Position numbers and translations under genes: made by a program. Positions 36,125 through 45,029 of a DNA stretch of 64,000 bases are shown piece after piece. Each line of letters begins with the position of its first letter. Positions within the stretch are counted from its first letter, which is position 1. A model generated the notes under the pieces. That model saw only the letters and a list, made by a program, of their open reading frames with translations. It made no database searches and was not told the origin of the DNA. The stretch is taken from positions 1 to 64,000 of the forward strand of contig NZ_JADYWL010000007.1 in the NCBI RefSeq assembly GCF_015864825.1, given 5' to 3'. The stretch is from Psychrobacter sp. NZS113 (GTDB lineage: Bacteria > Pseudomonadota > Gammaproteobacteria > Pseudomonadales > Moraxellaceae).

Positions 36125-37081
36125 ATGAATGAGATTGAAGACAACATACAGCCGTCTGTTCTAAGTACTGAACCCAAACCAAAAATTGCGTTTATCGATG
36201 ATGAAAAACGCATTTTGCGCTCGATGAAACTGCTCTTTCGCAAAAGTCATGATGTTTTCATCACCACTGACCCCAACGAATATATTGATTACATCAAAAA
36301 TAACCACGTGCATGTGGCCGTCAGCGACCAACGTATGCCTGAGCGTGTTGGTGTTGACATATTACGAGAAGTCAAAGAAGTTTCACCATCGACTATGCGT
36401 ATTTTGCTTACTGGGTATGCCGATTTGAATGCTATTATTGGCTCTATTAACGACGGCGAAATTTATCGTTACCTAACCAAACCGTGTAAATCTGAAGAGC
36501 TTCAATCAGTTGTTGGCCGTGCCACCGAAATTGCTTTGACGTACAACCCTGATGAAAATGCAGATCAAATCGACAGCTCAGATAATAAGCAAACACTGTT
36601 GGTCATAGATGAGAACGATGAGTTGATTGAACAAATTCGCAAGCAATTTTCAAACAGCTATAAAGTATTACATGCTACCAGTTTAGAAGCTGCCTACGAT
36701 TATCTTGCTAACTACGATATTGGAGTTTGTATCACAGATATTAATGTTGCTGGTGAGAATATCGCGCCTATTATCTTCACCTTAAAGCAAGATGCACCGC
36801 ACCTAGTGGTATTAGTGCAAACACAGTTCCAAGATGCCAGTTTATTGATTGATCTTATTAACAAAGGTCAGGTATATCGCTGCTTACCAAAACCAATGCG
36901 TGCCAGCCTGCTAGAGATTAGCGTCAATCGCGCGTTCCGCCATCATAGCAATCTCAAAGCCAGCCCTGATTTGGTCAAACGTCACGAAGTAGAGCACGAC
37001 CCTGAAAATGATATTCGTATTGATTTAAGCAATCGAGTGCGTAGTTTTATTGGTAAATTGCGCAAGCGTTTTTCGTTATAA
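36125..37081 (+). CDS. Response regulator with two receiver domains and no output domain
   Basis: A 318-residue protein. Receiver 1 (about 20-135) has the acidic pair Asp25-Asp26, phospho-acceptor Asp68 in SDQRMP, Thr96 and Lys119 in LTKPC. Receiver 2 (about 155-270) also looks intact: Asp162-Glu163, Asp205 in ITDINV, and Lys256 in LPKP. The last 45 residues are basic and carry no recognisable HD-GYP, GGDEF, HTH or kinase domain. It is placed behind a dCache sensor kinase, so it is its likely partner and may act as a phosphorelay or protein-interaction regulator. The ATG follows AAGGAT. It ends before a strong terminator. Confidence 0.9.
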   Translation: MNEIEDNIQPSVLSTEPKPKIAFIDDEKRILRSMKLLFRKSHDVFITTDPNEYIDYIKNNHVHVAVSDQRMPERVGVDILREVKEVSPSTMRILLTGYADLNAIIGSINDGEIYRYLTKPCKSEELQSVVGRATEIALTYNPDENADQIDSSDNKQTLLVIDENDELIEQIRKQFSNSYKVLHATSLEAAYDYLANYDIGVCITDINVAGENIAPIIFTLKQDAPHLVVLVQTQFQDASLLIDLINKGQVYRCLPKPMRASLLEISVNRAFRHHSNLKASPDLVKRHEVEHDPENDIRIDLSNRVRSFIGKLRKRFSL

Positions 37082-37120
37082 CCTGTTATTTATAAAAAAA
37101 CAGCCACGGCGAAACCCTTA

Positions 37121-37160
37121 TAAAAAACCCTTACATCAATTATGGCGTAAGGGTTTTTTA
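37121..37160 (+). terminator. Intrinsic terminator after the response regulator gene
   Basis: TAAAAAACCCTTAC (37121-37134) pairs with GTAAGGGTTTTTTA (37147-37160), giving a 14-bp stem with a T-tract. Confidence 0.9.
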
Positions 37161-37268
37161 TCATTTTATCTCTCACGTTAAAAACGTTAAGCACCAGACG
37201 CCTCATTGATAACTGATACCTCGCAATTTTTTGATTCATAGTCGTTCAGTAGGTCAGCTTCAACTTTC

Positions 37269-37339
37269 AATGCAATATTTTTAATCGCTGTTTCTGATTA
37301 CTATTTTAATGCGATATTTTCAATCAACCGCTTTTGATT
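37269..37339. repeat. Imperfect direct repeat, 39-bp period
   Basis: AATGCAATATTTTTAATC...GATT at 37269-37299 and AATGCGATATTTTCAATC...GATT at 37308-37339 are two similar units upstream of the hydroxyacid dehydrogenase gene. They could be paired regulator sites or a chance duplication in AT-rich DNA. Confidence 0.45.
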
Positions 37340-37415
37340 GACCAAGGCAACATGCTACATTACGTCGATAATCATTAAAACCAACTTTAAAATAACCATT
37401 CGATAAGGAATAACC

Positions 37416-38357
37416 ATGCAAGCGGTTTTTTTAGACAAAGGCACTTTTTCTGATGGTATCGACTTACCTGTCCCAACAGGCATAAGCGACTACGTCACTT
37501 ATAATGAGACCCCAAAAGACACTTCTGTTATTTTAGAGCGCTGTAAAGACGCCGATATTATCATTACCAATAAAGTTCAGATTAACGCTGAAGTAATAAG
37601 CAAACTGCCCAAGCTCAAACTCATTCAACTGACTGCTACTGGTATGAACAACGTCGATCAAGACGCTTGTAATGAGCACGGTGTTGCGCTTTTTAATGTC
37701 GCTGGTTATGCGGTCAAAAGCGTGCCCGAGCATACGTTTATGCTCATGCTAAATGCAATGCGCGCAGGCATTCACTACCATCAAAAAGTCTCTGATGGTA
37801 CGTGGCAAGCGAAGGGTGATTTTTGCCTACTTGATATCCCGCTGATAGATTTGGAAGATAAAACGTTAGGTATCATTGGGGTTGGCACCATCGGTAAACG
37901 CGTCACCGAAATCGCGCGTGCTTTTGGTATGACCGTATTATGGGCGGAACAGCAAGGACGGGTGCCGCGTAATGACGACTATACAGCGTTTGAGGACGTA
38001 CTTGCTCAGTCCGATGTTCTAAGCTTACATTGCCCATTAAATGCACAAACTCAGCACCTTATTAATGCAGATACCTTAGCAAAAATGGCTAAACAGCCGC
38101 TCATCGTCAATGTCGCTCGTGGTGGTATCGTCGATAGCCAAGCGCTGACTGATGCAATTAATGACGAGCAAGTCATTGGTTATGCCAGTGATGTGTTTGA
38201 ACAGGAACCTATTGCTAATGATGACCCGCTATTGAGCTTAAAGAACCATCCACGTGTCATCTTTAGCCCGCACAACGCTTGGGGCAGTAAAAGCGCACAA
38301 GAGACACTGTGGCAGATGCTAAGCAAACAAGTCGCGGATTTTATCGAGACACATTAA
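37416..38357 (+). CDS. hprA: D-2-hydroxyacid dehydrogenase (glycerate dehydrogenase-like)
   Basis: An NAD(P)H-dependent reductase of 313 residues that most resembles glycerate/hydroxypyruvate dehydrogenase. The Rossmann motif GVGTIG is at 155-160. The catalytic Arg235 (NVARGGIV), Glu264 (DVFEQEP) and His286 (FSPHNAWGS) are all present. The SPHNAW version of the His motif and the N-terminal FLDKGTF are typical of HprA, although substrate assignment within this superfamily is uncertain. The ATG follows AAGGAA. Confidence 0.85.
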   Translation: MQAVFLDKGTFSDGIDLPVPTGISDYVTYNETPKDTSVILERCKDADIIITNKVQINAEVISKLPKLKLIQLTATGMNNVDQDACNEHGVALFNVAGYAVKSVPEHTFMLMLNAMRAGIHYHQKVSDGTWQAKGDFCLLDIPLIDLEDKTLGIIGVGTIGKRVTEIARAFGMTVLWAEQQGRVPRNDDYTAFEDVLAQSDVLSLHCPLNAQTQHLINADTLAKMAKQPLIVNVARGGIVDSQALTDAINDEQVIGYASDVFEQEPIANDDPLLSLKNHPRVIFSPHNAWGSKSAQETLWQMLSKQVADFIETH

Positions 38358-38377
38358 AGGACAGCCACTCATCCAAT

Positions 38378-40015
38378 CTAACGACTGAATCGTAGCCAAT
38401 CATCCTTTATTTTACGGTATTTGAGCACTATTCGGTCGCTGAGATAATTGTTTGTAACCCGCCAAGGATAGATATCTCCTTGCTTGGGTAGCTCGTGTTG
38501 AGCGCGATTGACATATCCTGAGGATAACGCGCCCATCACAGTCTCTGATTGGACATGGGCAGCGCCATGCTCACTCTGCGCTTCCGCTAATACTGCTTGA
38601 TAACCATGCTTATCCATATAGCCAAGCAGTCGCATCACATACTGACAGGCCAAATCAATCTTTAATGTCCATGAGGCGTTGGTGTAGCCGAACAGCACTG
38701 CCATATTGGGCACATTTTCAACCATGACCGCTTTATAAGTCATGCGTGTACCGATATCTACTGCCTCTCCATCGATATATACTTTTGCACCACCCAGCAT
38801 TTGTATCTTTAGCCCTGTCGCTGTCACGATGATATCTGCATCGAGATGTTTGCCAGAGTTGAGCATGACACCTGTCTTCGTGAAATGGTTTATTTGGTCA
38901 GTCACGACGGCTGCGCGCTTACCCTGTAACGCTTTGAATAAATCACTGTCTGGTACTGCGCATATCCGTTGGTCCCAAGGATTATAATCGGGTACAAAAT
39001 GCGCCACATCGACATCGCTGCCTTTTAGTTCTGTTTTGACGCCGCGCTTTAATAGCGCTTTCATAAATTTGGGGGCTACTATAGCCGCTCGGTAAGTACC
39101 TTGTTGTATGAGTACATTGCGGGTACGCAATACCATATAGGCCTGCTCTTTTGATAAAGGTGAAAACTTGCCTGACAGCCAATCGAGCGCATAATCATCG
39201 CCTGGCACACTTGCCACATAAGTGGGTGAACGCTGCAGCATAGTGACGTGTTGGGCGCATTGCTCAGCTTCTTCATCTACTAACGCTGGTAGCAACGTCA
39301 TCGCCGTCGCACCACTCCCGATAATGACTATCTTTTTGTCTTGATAGTTGACGTTATGCCAATGCTGCGGATGGACTATCCGGCCTTCAAACGTTTCTTC
39401 TTGATCAAAATGAGGCTTATAACCTTGCTCATAATCGTAATAACCAGTGGCACCGACGACGAACTTGGCTGTCAGAGTAAACACTTCACCGCTAACATGG
39501 TTTTTTACCATGGCCGTCCATCGTTGGCTGCTAGTTGACCAAGAAAGCTGCTGTACCTCATGCTGATAACGAATATGTTCAGTGACGCCAAACTCCTGTG
39601 CCGTATCAGCAATATAACGCTTAATATCCCCGCCTTTTGCCAAAATCCTATGGTTCAACCATGGCCTAAAACTGTAGCCAAACGTCAACGCGTCAGAGTC
39701 AGAGCGAATGCCGGGGTACGTAAATAAATCCCATGTACCACCCAAATCTGTACGCTTTTCTAAAATCGCAAACCGCTGCGAGCTTTTCTGCTGCTGTTTT
39801 GATGATTGACGTTTACGTTGACCTGGGCTTTTATGACCAAACAGCCCTCTGTGTTTTTGCTGCTGCAATCGGCAAGCCATACCTATACCGGCAATTCCTG
39901 CGCCGATGATAAGCACTTCATAATCTACTGGCGTGTCTAAGCGCGCCTTTTTAGATTGAAAGCGTCTCTTCACTGCCTGCCTTGCCGCCTGCTTTGCTGC
40001 TATGATATCAAGCAT
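38378..40015 (-). CDS. Flavin-containing monooxygenase (Baeyer-Villiger type)
   Basis: A 545-residue FAD/NADPH monooxygenase. The FAD-binding motif GAGIAGIG is at 38-45, the Baeyer-Villiger fingerprint FxGxxxHxxxW is present as FEGRIVHPQHW (209-219), and the NADPH-binding motif GSGATA is at 233-238. The residue after the fingerprint Trp is His rather than the usual Pro or Asp. Between the first beta strand and the dinucleotide-binding region there is a Lys/Arg/Gln-rich insertion (about 56-82), and the first 28 residues form a basic helix. The likely role is oxidation of a ketone or a heteroatom, with unknown substrate. It is convergent with hprA. Confidence 0.88.
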   Translation of the reverse strand: MLDIIAAKQAARQAVKRRFQSKKARLDTPVDYEVLIIGAGIAGIGMACRLQQQKHRGLFGHKSPGQRKRQSSKQQQKSSQRFAILEKRTDLGGTWDLFTYPGIRSDSDALTFGYSFRPWLNHRILAKGGDIKRYIADTAQEFGVTEHIRYQHEVQQLSWSTSSQRWTAMVKNHVSGEVFTLTAKFVVGATGYYDYEQGYKPHFDQEETFEGRIVHPQHWHNVNYQDKKIVIIGSGATAMTLLPALVDEEAEQCAQHVTMLQRSPTYVASVPGDDYALDWLSGKFSPLSKEQAYMVLRTRNVLIQQGTYRAAIVAPKFMKALLKRGVKTELKGSDVDVAHFVPDYNPWDQRICAVPDSDLFKALQGKRAAVVTDQINHFTKTGVMLNSGKHLDADIIVTATGLKIQMLGGAKVYIDGEAVDIGTRMTYKAVMVENVPNMAVLFGYTNASWTLKIDLACQYVMRLLGYMDKHGYQAVLAEAQSEHGAAHVQSETVMGALSSGYVNRAQHELPKQGDIYPWRVTNNYLSDRIVLKYRKIKDDWLRFSR

Positions 40016-40075
40016 AATACGGTCCTTGTTTTTGCATGATTTATCTAATTTTCATGATTTAACTAAAAAATCTGA

Positions 40076-40789
40076 TTAAAAAGGACTTGGGCTTTCCCAG
40101 TCCATCCACGCACCCAATACCGGATGCTTTAGACGTAGATGCTGTGCATGCAGATTGAGCCTTGGCGCAATCTCTAACGCAGTCCCTTCAGCATAAATAG
40201 GGTCGCCAATCATCACATGATCAACATGCACCATATGTACACGTAGTTGATGGCTACGACCGGTAACCGGCTTTAGCATCACTCGTGTCACTGCATGACC
40301 GTCACACTCTTCATGAGCCAATATTTCATACATGGTTAACGCATGCTTTGACCAATCGTGGTCAACGATGTGGCGCGGTTTGGTCGCAGGCTCGTAGCGG
40401 ACTGGCACTGATATTTTGCCAGTTGCACCAACACTCTCCCACTGGCCAAAGACACGGGCTTGATACTTCTTCTGTGGCAAACGCTCAATAAACTGCTTAC
40501 TGATATGAGTTTGTGCTGCTGCGTTTTTTGCAAAAATGAGCAAACCTGAGGTATCCATATCAAGACGATGAATCAATTTGACTGCTGGATTGACGCGCTC
40601 AAGCCTTGCTAGCAAACTCACATTTAGCGTTTTACCATTGACACTTAATAGCCCTACGGGTTTATCAACCACCCAAATATCATCGTCCTCGTAGACCGTA
40701 ATATCTCGTGCAAATGCTTGAAAAAACTCAAACGAACGGGCATTTTCTTGAGCATTAAGGGCGTTGACTTCTTCATCAGTAAAAAGCAT
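40076..40789 (-). CDS. RluA family pseudouridine synthase
   Basis: A 237-residue enzyme that isomerises uridine to pseudouridine in rRNA or tRNA. IHRLDMDTSG carries the catalytic Asp77, the active-site signature of the RluA group, and PVTGRSHQLRVHM is the conserved C-terminal segment. There is no S4 domain. The size and lack of S4 fit RluA (23S U746 and tRNA U32) more than RluC or RluD, but the site specificity is an inference. It starts at ATG 40789 and ends 60 bases before the monooxygenase start. Confidence 0.88.
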   Translation of the reverse strand: MLFTDEEVNALNAQENARSFEFFQAFARDITVYEDDDIWVVDKPVGLLSVNGKTLNVSLLARLERVNPAVKLIHRLDMDTSGLLIFAKNAAAQTHISKQFIERLPQKKYQARVFGQWESVGATGKISVPVRYEPATKPRHIVDHDWSKHALTMYEILAHEECDGHAVTRVMLKPVTGRSHQLRVHMVHVDHVMIGDPIYAEGTALEIAPRLNLHAQHLRLKHPVLGAWMDWESPSPF

Positions 40790-41171
40790 AAAAATGGGCT
40801 ACTTATATTAAGGCGTAAAGGTAAAAAACAGACTTACTTATGGATTAAAATGTGAGGTAAATGGCAATTTCAAGCGTAAAGAGATATGTCAGACGGGTTA
40901 AACAGTCGCAACCATTTCATCAAAAATGCACAGAGCAGAATCAACTGGCAGGCAAAATATAATTCATATCGCCCTATGTCGATTTATTGTGCTAATCGCA
41001 ATTGTTAAACAATTTAACCAGCCTGCATCTGTCAAGTTTGAGCAAACATGTTAATATAATGGCACATTTTCACCACTTCTAAACGATTCTTTGGTCACTC
41101 ATCACGCTACTATCTAACTAAGATATTATGTAATGTATGGCGATAGAAATAATAAAACAAGAGAGAAAACT
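40790..41171. other. Divergent spacer upstream of trxA
   Basis: About 380 bases between the divergent pseudouridine synthase gene and trxA. A TATAAT at 41055-41060 is a possible -10 for trxA, but no TTGACA-like element lies 16-18 bases before it. No gene is seen. Confidence 0.35.
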
Positions 41172-41498
41172 ATGTCAGATCTTATTTTCCATACCACCGA
41201 TGCAGACTTTGATAAAGACGTACTAGAGTCAGACGTACCAGTATTGGTAGACTTTTGGGCCGCTTGGTGTGGTCCTTGTAAAGCCATCGCTCCTATTTTA
41301 GAAGATTTAGCCGCTGACTACCAAGGTAAAATCAAAATTGTTAAGGTAGATGTTGATAGCAACCCACAAGCGGCTAGCCGTTTTGGTATTCGCAACATCC
41401 CAACCCTGTTTGTATTCAAAGATGGCGAAAAAGTTGATTCAGTAATGGGTTTACAGCCAAAAGCTGAATTGGCAAAAGTATTAGACAAGCATTTATAA
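41172..41498 (+). CDS. trxA: Thioredoxin 1
   Basis: A small cytosolic disulfide reductase. The 108 residues from ATG 41172 match the usual TrxA length, and the redox site WCGPC is at residues 32-36 with the cis-Pro segment RNIPTL later. The ATG follows AAGAGAG. The frame runs 13 codons further upstream to another ATG, which is rejected. trxA followed by rho is a common gammaproteobacterial order. Confidence 0.97.
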   Translation: MSDLIFHTTDADFDKDVLESDVPVLVDFWAAWCGPCKAIAPILEDLAADYQGKIKIVKVDVDSNPQAASRFGIRNIPTLFVFKDGEKVDSVMGLQPKAELAKVLDKHL

Positions 41499-41545
41499 GC
41501 TTGTGATAGCTAAGCATATGTTAAAAATTGCAATGTAATAGAAGG

Positions 41546-41577
41546 AGCCACTATCTCACTGAGATAGTGGCTTTTTT
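41546..41577 (+). terminator. Intrinsic terminator after trxA
   Basis: AGCCACTATCTC (41546-41557) pairs with GAGATAGTGGCT (41561-41572), followed by a T-tract. It separates trxA from rho. Confidence 0.92.
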
Positions 41578-41629
41578 GCTTATTTTTTATGCAAAAAACT
41601 CGATTATATGACTTTTTTGGCAAAATTTA

Positions 41630-41659
41630 TTGACAATGCTATTGTGAAGACCGTATAGT
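41630..41659 (+). promoter_or_regulatory. Sigma-70 promoter for rho
   Basis: TTGACA (41630-41635) and TATAGT (41654-41659) are separated by 18 bases, a near-consensus pair just behind the trxA terminator. A start near 41666 would give rho an untranslated leader of about 350 bases. Confidence 0.7.
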
Positions 41660-41665
41660 CTGCTG

Positions 41666-42016
41666 ACAACAGAAAACTAATTGTTTTCATAAGTGTCTTA
41701 TCGCTATTCTCCTCGTGTTTATCAACAAAAACACAATCGTCGTTATAAACACCATTGCTGAACGAAATGACTAAACACAATTACTGATATTGAGTTTTTG
41801 ACGCAGACTCTTATGTAGCCTTCTTTATATTTATTTCTTATTACCTTGCATCAAACGACTGCAATTCGTACATAAGCTGACATGTAACACCCAAACTACA
41901 TAAATCCTAGCTCTGTGCACGCACCCTCTATCGCCATATTATCGTTGTTTTAATCAATGTCGTGACTTGTGCTGCTAATGGCATCTCTCATCTGATCACT
42001 TGCTAATGACCTATCT
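41666..42016 (+). promoter_or_regulatory. Long untranslated leader of rho
   Basis: About 350 bases without a convincing gene lie between the promoter and the rho ATG. rho is known to be autoregulated by Rho-dependent attenuation in its leader in E. coli, and a long leader here fits that. The stretch is rich in C-containing, weakly structured sequence, but no specific rut site is claimed. There is no recognisable ribosome-binding site before ATG 42017. Confidence 0.45.
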
Positions 42017-43285
42017 ATGAATCTTACTGAATTAAAGAAAAAATCAATCGCTGAGCTATTGGCTATCGCAAAAGAAATGGGTCTTGATAATATGGCACGT
42101 AGCCGTAAACAAGATATTATCTTTGCTATCCTCAAAACCCATGCCCGTAACGGTGAAGCCATCTATGGTGACGGCGTCCTTGAGGTTCTACCGGATGGTT
42201 TTGGCTTTTTACGCTCATCAGAAGGCTCTTATTTAGCGGGTCCTGATGATATCTACGTCAGCCCTAGCCAAATTCGTCGCTTTAGCCTAAAGACGGGTGA
42301 CAGTATCGCTGGTACGATTCGTCCACCAAAAGATTCTGAGCGTTATTTTGCGCTATTAAAAGTCGGTGAAATCAACTTTGATACGCCAGATCGTTCACGT
42401 CATAAACTTATCTTTGAGAACTTGACCCCACTATTCCCAACTGAGCATTTAAAACTCGAGCTTGGTAATGGTACAACCGAAGATTTGACTGGTCGTATCA
42501 TCGACTTGATCGCACCGATTGGTAAAGGTCAGCGCTCTATTATCGTTGCGCCGCCAAAAGCCGGTAAAACGATGCTGCTACAGACCATCGCCCAGTCAAT
42601 TACTCGTAACAATCCTGAGTGTTATCTCATCGTACTATTGATCGATGAGCGCCCAGAAGAAGTCACTGAGATGGTACGTACGGTACGCGGTGAAGTGGTT
42701 GCCTCTACTTTTGATGAGCCACCACAGCGCCATGTTCAAGTGGCTGAAATGGTCATCGAAAAAGCCAAGCGTTTGGTCGAGCATAAGCAAGATGTGGTTA
42801 TCTTACTGGACTCAATTACACGTCTTGCTCGTGCTTACAACACCGTTATTCCTTCATCTGGCAAAGTATTGACAGGTGGTTTGGATGCCAATGCGCTTGA
42901 GCGTCCAAAACGCTTCTTTGGTGCTGCACGTAATGTCGAAGAAGGTGGTAGCTTGACGATTATTGCCAGTGCTCTTATCGATACTGGTAGTAAGATGGAT
43001 AGCGTTATCTTTGAAGAATTCAAAGGTACAGGTAACCAAGAGATTACGCTTGAGCGCGATCTGGCTGAAAAACGTGTCTTCCCTGCGATTAATATCAAAA
43101 AATCTGGTACTCGCCGCGAAGAGCGCCTGCTTGATGAAGATAAACTGCGCAAAGTTTGGATTTTACGTAAATTACTACAGCCGATGGATGGCGTACAAGC
43201 AACTGAGTTCTTGTTAGACCGCTTAAAAGAAGCGAAAACCAATGATGAATTCTTTGAGCAGATGAAACGTAAATCACAGAACTAA
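42017..43285 (+). CDS. rho: Transcription termination factor Rho
   Basis: A hexameric RNA-dependent ATPase that terminates transcription. It has 422 residues, the E. coli size. The N-terminal Rho_N helix bundle ([18 protein letters not shown]) is followed by the cold-shock-like RNA-binding domain ([15 protein letters not shown]) and the ATPase with Walker A at 178-185 (APPKAGKT), [14 protein letters not shown] as Walker B and GGLDANAL as the Q-loop region. It has its own promoter and a long leader, and a terminator follows. Confidence 0.98.
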   Translation: MNLTELKKKSIAELLAIAKEMGLDNMARSRKQDIIFAILKTHARNGEAIYGDGVLEVLPDGFGFLRSSEGSYLAGPDDIYVSPSQIRRFSLKTGDSIAGTIRPPKDSERYFALLKVGEINFDTPDRSRHKLIFENLTPLFPTEHLKLELGNGTTEDLTGRIIDLIAPIGKGQRSIIVAPPKAGKTMLLQTIAQSITRNNPECYLIVLLIDERPEEVTEMVRTVRGEVVASTFDEPPQRHVQVAEMVIEKAKRLVEHKQDVVILLDSITRLARAYNTVIPSSGKVLTGGLDANALERPKRFFGAARNVEEGGSLTIIASALIDTGSKMDSVIFEEFKGTGNQEITLERDLAEKRVFPAINIKKSGTRREERLLDEDKLRKVWILRKLLQPMDGVQATEFLLDRLKEAKTNDEFFEQMKRKSQN

Positions 43286-43336
43286 GGCTAGCACCGTATT
43301 GCTTTAGCATAATACGCAAGCATTTGGCTTAGACAA

Positions 43337-43362
43337 AAAAGACCGCTTCCGAGCGGTCTTTT
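43337..43362 (+). terminator. Intrinsic terminator after rho
   Basis: AAAAGACCGCT (43337-43347) pairs with AGCGGTCTTTT (43352-43362) around a TCCG loop. Confidence 0.9.
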
Positions 43363-43761
43363 CTATTTTTACGATTAGAGATTACAACCAGCAATCTCAA
43401 CTGACTTGTTATCTATACGAACGCAACAACTCTGAGCAAAACCTCTATCAAGGACACAGTGGAGAAACATCCTTTACAGGATATTCGCAAAGAATAGCGC
43501 TTTTACTACGCGCATAAATTATTAGTTGGGGTAGTATGAGCATACTCTGCTACACAAATCGACAGCAGTATCAATTTTTGATACATTTAACGCAGTCTTT
43601 ATTAATACAGACCACGATATGTTTTGCGGTAACACAATAGGTCATTTTAAGACTATTGCCCAAGTATCCTAATACTGAATGTTAGTACTAAAATGCTTGG
43701 ACAATGCAAATATCGTGTTTTGATTATGATTAACTAACTTGATAACTTAACAGGTGATATT
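43363..43761. other. Spacer between rho and a small lipoprotein gene
   Basis: About 400 bases. A 34-codon frame from ATG 43536 has only a weak GGGGT upstream and is not called. No clear promoter pair is seen. The AGGTGAT ribosome-binding site of the next gene is at the right end. Confidence 0.3.
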
Positions 43762-44001
43762 ATGAAATTTGCTAAAACTATTGCAATGACTGCTCTTACT
43801 AGCTCTGCTCTTATCATGGGCGGCTGTGCAACTAATGGATATAGCAGTGGCTTGAGCAATACTGCTAAAGGTGCTGCTGTTGGCGCTGCTGCGGGTGCTG
43901 TACTTACAAGTAACGGCGATAGCAAAGACATCGCTCGTGGCGCACTTGGTGGTGCTGCAGTAGGCGGTGCTGGTGCTTATATTCTTGACCAAACTCGCTA
44001 A
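43762..44001 (+). CDS. Small glycine-zipper lipoprotein
   Basis: A 79-residue protein with a signal peptide (Lys5, then a hydrophobic stretch) and a lipobox-like end at Cys22 (LIMGGC; the -3 position is Met, so slightly atypical). The mature part has two glycine-zipper stretches, GAAVGAAAGAV and GALGGAAVGGAGAY, which usually insert in or against membranes. This resembles OsmB/YMGG-type outer-membrane lipoproteins, often linked to envelope stress. The specific role is unknown. The ATG follows AGGTGAT. An unusually long terminator follows. Confidence 0.8.
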   Translation: MKFAKTIAMTALTSSALIMGGCATNGYSSGLSNTAKGAAVGAAAGAVLTSNGDSKDIARGALGGAAVGGAGAYILDQTR

Positions 44002-44038
44002 TTGATCTCATCAAGGCTGAATCCTACCTTGATAGAAT

Positions 44039-44096
44039 CTTAGCTAGACACAAAAAAGCCTGCAATTGATTGCAGGCTTTTTTGTGTCTAGCTAAG
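44039..44096. terminator. Terminator with a 27-bp perfect stem
   Basis: Arms 44039-44065 and 44070-44096 are perfectly complementary over 27 bp with a TTGA loop. The core is GCCTGCAA, with A6 and T6 tracts inside the arms and CTTAGCTAGACAC/GTGTCTAGCTAAG as an outer extension. It serves the converging lipoprotein and metallopeptidase genes in both directions. Confidence 0.9.
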
Positions 44097-44138
44097 GCGT
44101 ATCGAAAATAAATACGCTTAGCATGATATCTAGTACAC

Positions 44139-45029
44139 TTATAGCGCTCCACTAAACGTATCACAAGACTGTACGCTACCACTCTCTAGACCACGAGTGA
44201 ACCATTGCACACGCTGCTGACTGGTCCCATGAGTAAAGTTGTCAGGTACAACCGCGCCACCACTAGCTTTAGCTAAACGGTCGTCACCGATTTGACTGGC
44301 TGCATTGATAGCTTCATCGATATCACCCGCTTCTAAGAACTGTACGCGCTCTTGATTACGCTGCGCCCAAACACCTGCGAAGCAATCTGCCTGTAACTCT
44401 TGTAGTACTGACAGCCTATTGGCTTCTGCACGCGTGACTTGACGTCTGGCTTCGTTGACTTGCTGACTAATACCTAGCAACGTCTGCACATGGTGACCAA
44501 CCTCATGCGCGATGACATAAGCTTGAGCAAAATCACCCGCCTTGCCTTCGTTGCCTTCATCACTAGAGCCCTGCTTATCACCTGTGATACCAAGATTTTG
44601 ACTCATTTCTACAAAAAATGATTTATCTAAATAAACAGTTTGATCTGCTGGGCAATAAAACGGACCTGTCGCCGCGCTAGCGCTACCGCAAGCTGAGCTC
44701 ACTTGACCATTAAACAGAATCAATGATGGCTCTTGATAGGTACTACCTGCTTCATTAAATATTTGATGCCAGACTTCTTCTGTATCAGCCAATACTACTT
44801 TTACAAACTGTGTATCTCGATCTGTATCGGTTGCAACCTCAGTAGAGGTATCACTACTTCCACCGCCAGTAACGGCTTGACCTGTCTGCAAAGCCGTCAT
44901 TGGGTTTACCCCAAATACTAGCCATAAGATACCAGCAATGATAATACCGCCGATACCACCGCCAACCATCTTTCCGCCACCACTACTGGTGCGTACGTTT
45001 GAACTACCACGTCGACCTTGCCATTTCAT
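44139..45029 (-). CDS. Neutral zinc metallopeptidase (YpfJ family)
   Basis: A 296-residue membrane-anchored protein. MKWQGRRGSSNV is the typical family start, followed by a Gly-rich stretch and one transmembrane helix at about 22-40. The zinc site HExxH is at 175-179 (AHEVGHH), and GTSQQRVQWFTRGLESG is typical of the C-terminal part. The family (putative neutral zinc metallopeptidase) has a conserved but poorly understood role. ATG 45029 has a GAGGAA ribosome-binding site, and the in-frame TTG at 45044 is rejected. Confidence 0.9.
   Translation of the reverse strand: MKWQGRRGSSNVRTSSGGGKMVGGGIGGIIIAGILWLVFGVNPMTALQTGQAVTGGGSSDTSTEVATDTDRDTQFVKVVLADTEEVWHQIFNEAGSTYQEPSLILFNGQVSSACGSASAATGPFYCPADQTVYLDKSFFVEMSQNLGITGDKQGSSDEGNEGKAGDFAQAYVIAHEVGHHVQTLLGISQQVNEARRQVTRAEANRLSVLQELQADCFAGVWAQRNQERVQFLEAGDIDEAINAASQIGDDRLAKASGGAVVPDNFTHGTSQQRVQWFTRGLESGSVQSCDTFSGAL

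Noticed and set aside
38378-38987. Plus-strand frames inside the monooxygenase gene
   Set aside because: They are antisense shadows of a well-supported gene.
43536-43640. 34-codon frame upstream of the glycine-zipper lipoprotein gene
   Set aside because: Only a weak GGGGT precedes the ATG and nothing else supports translation.
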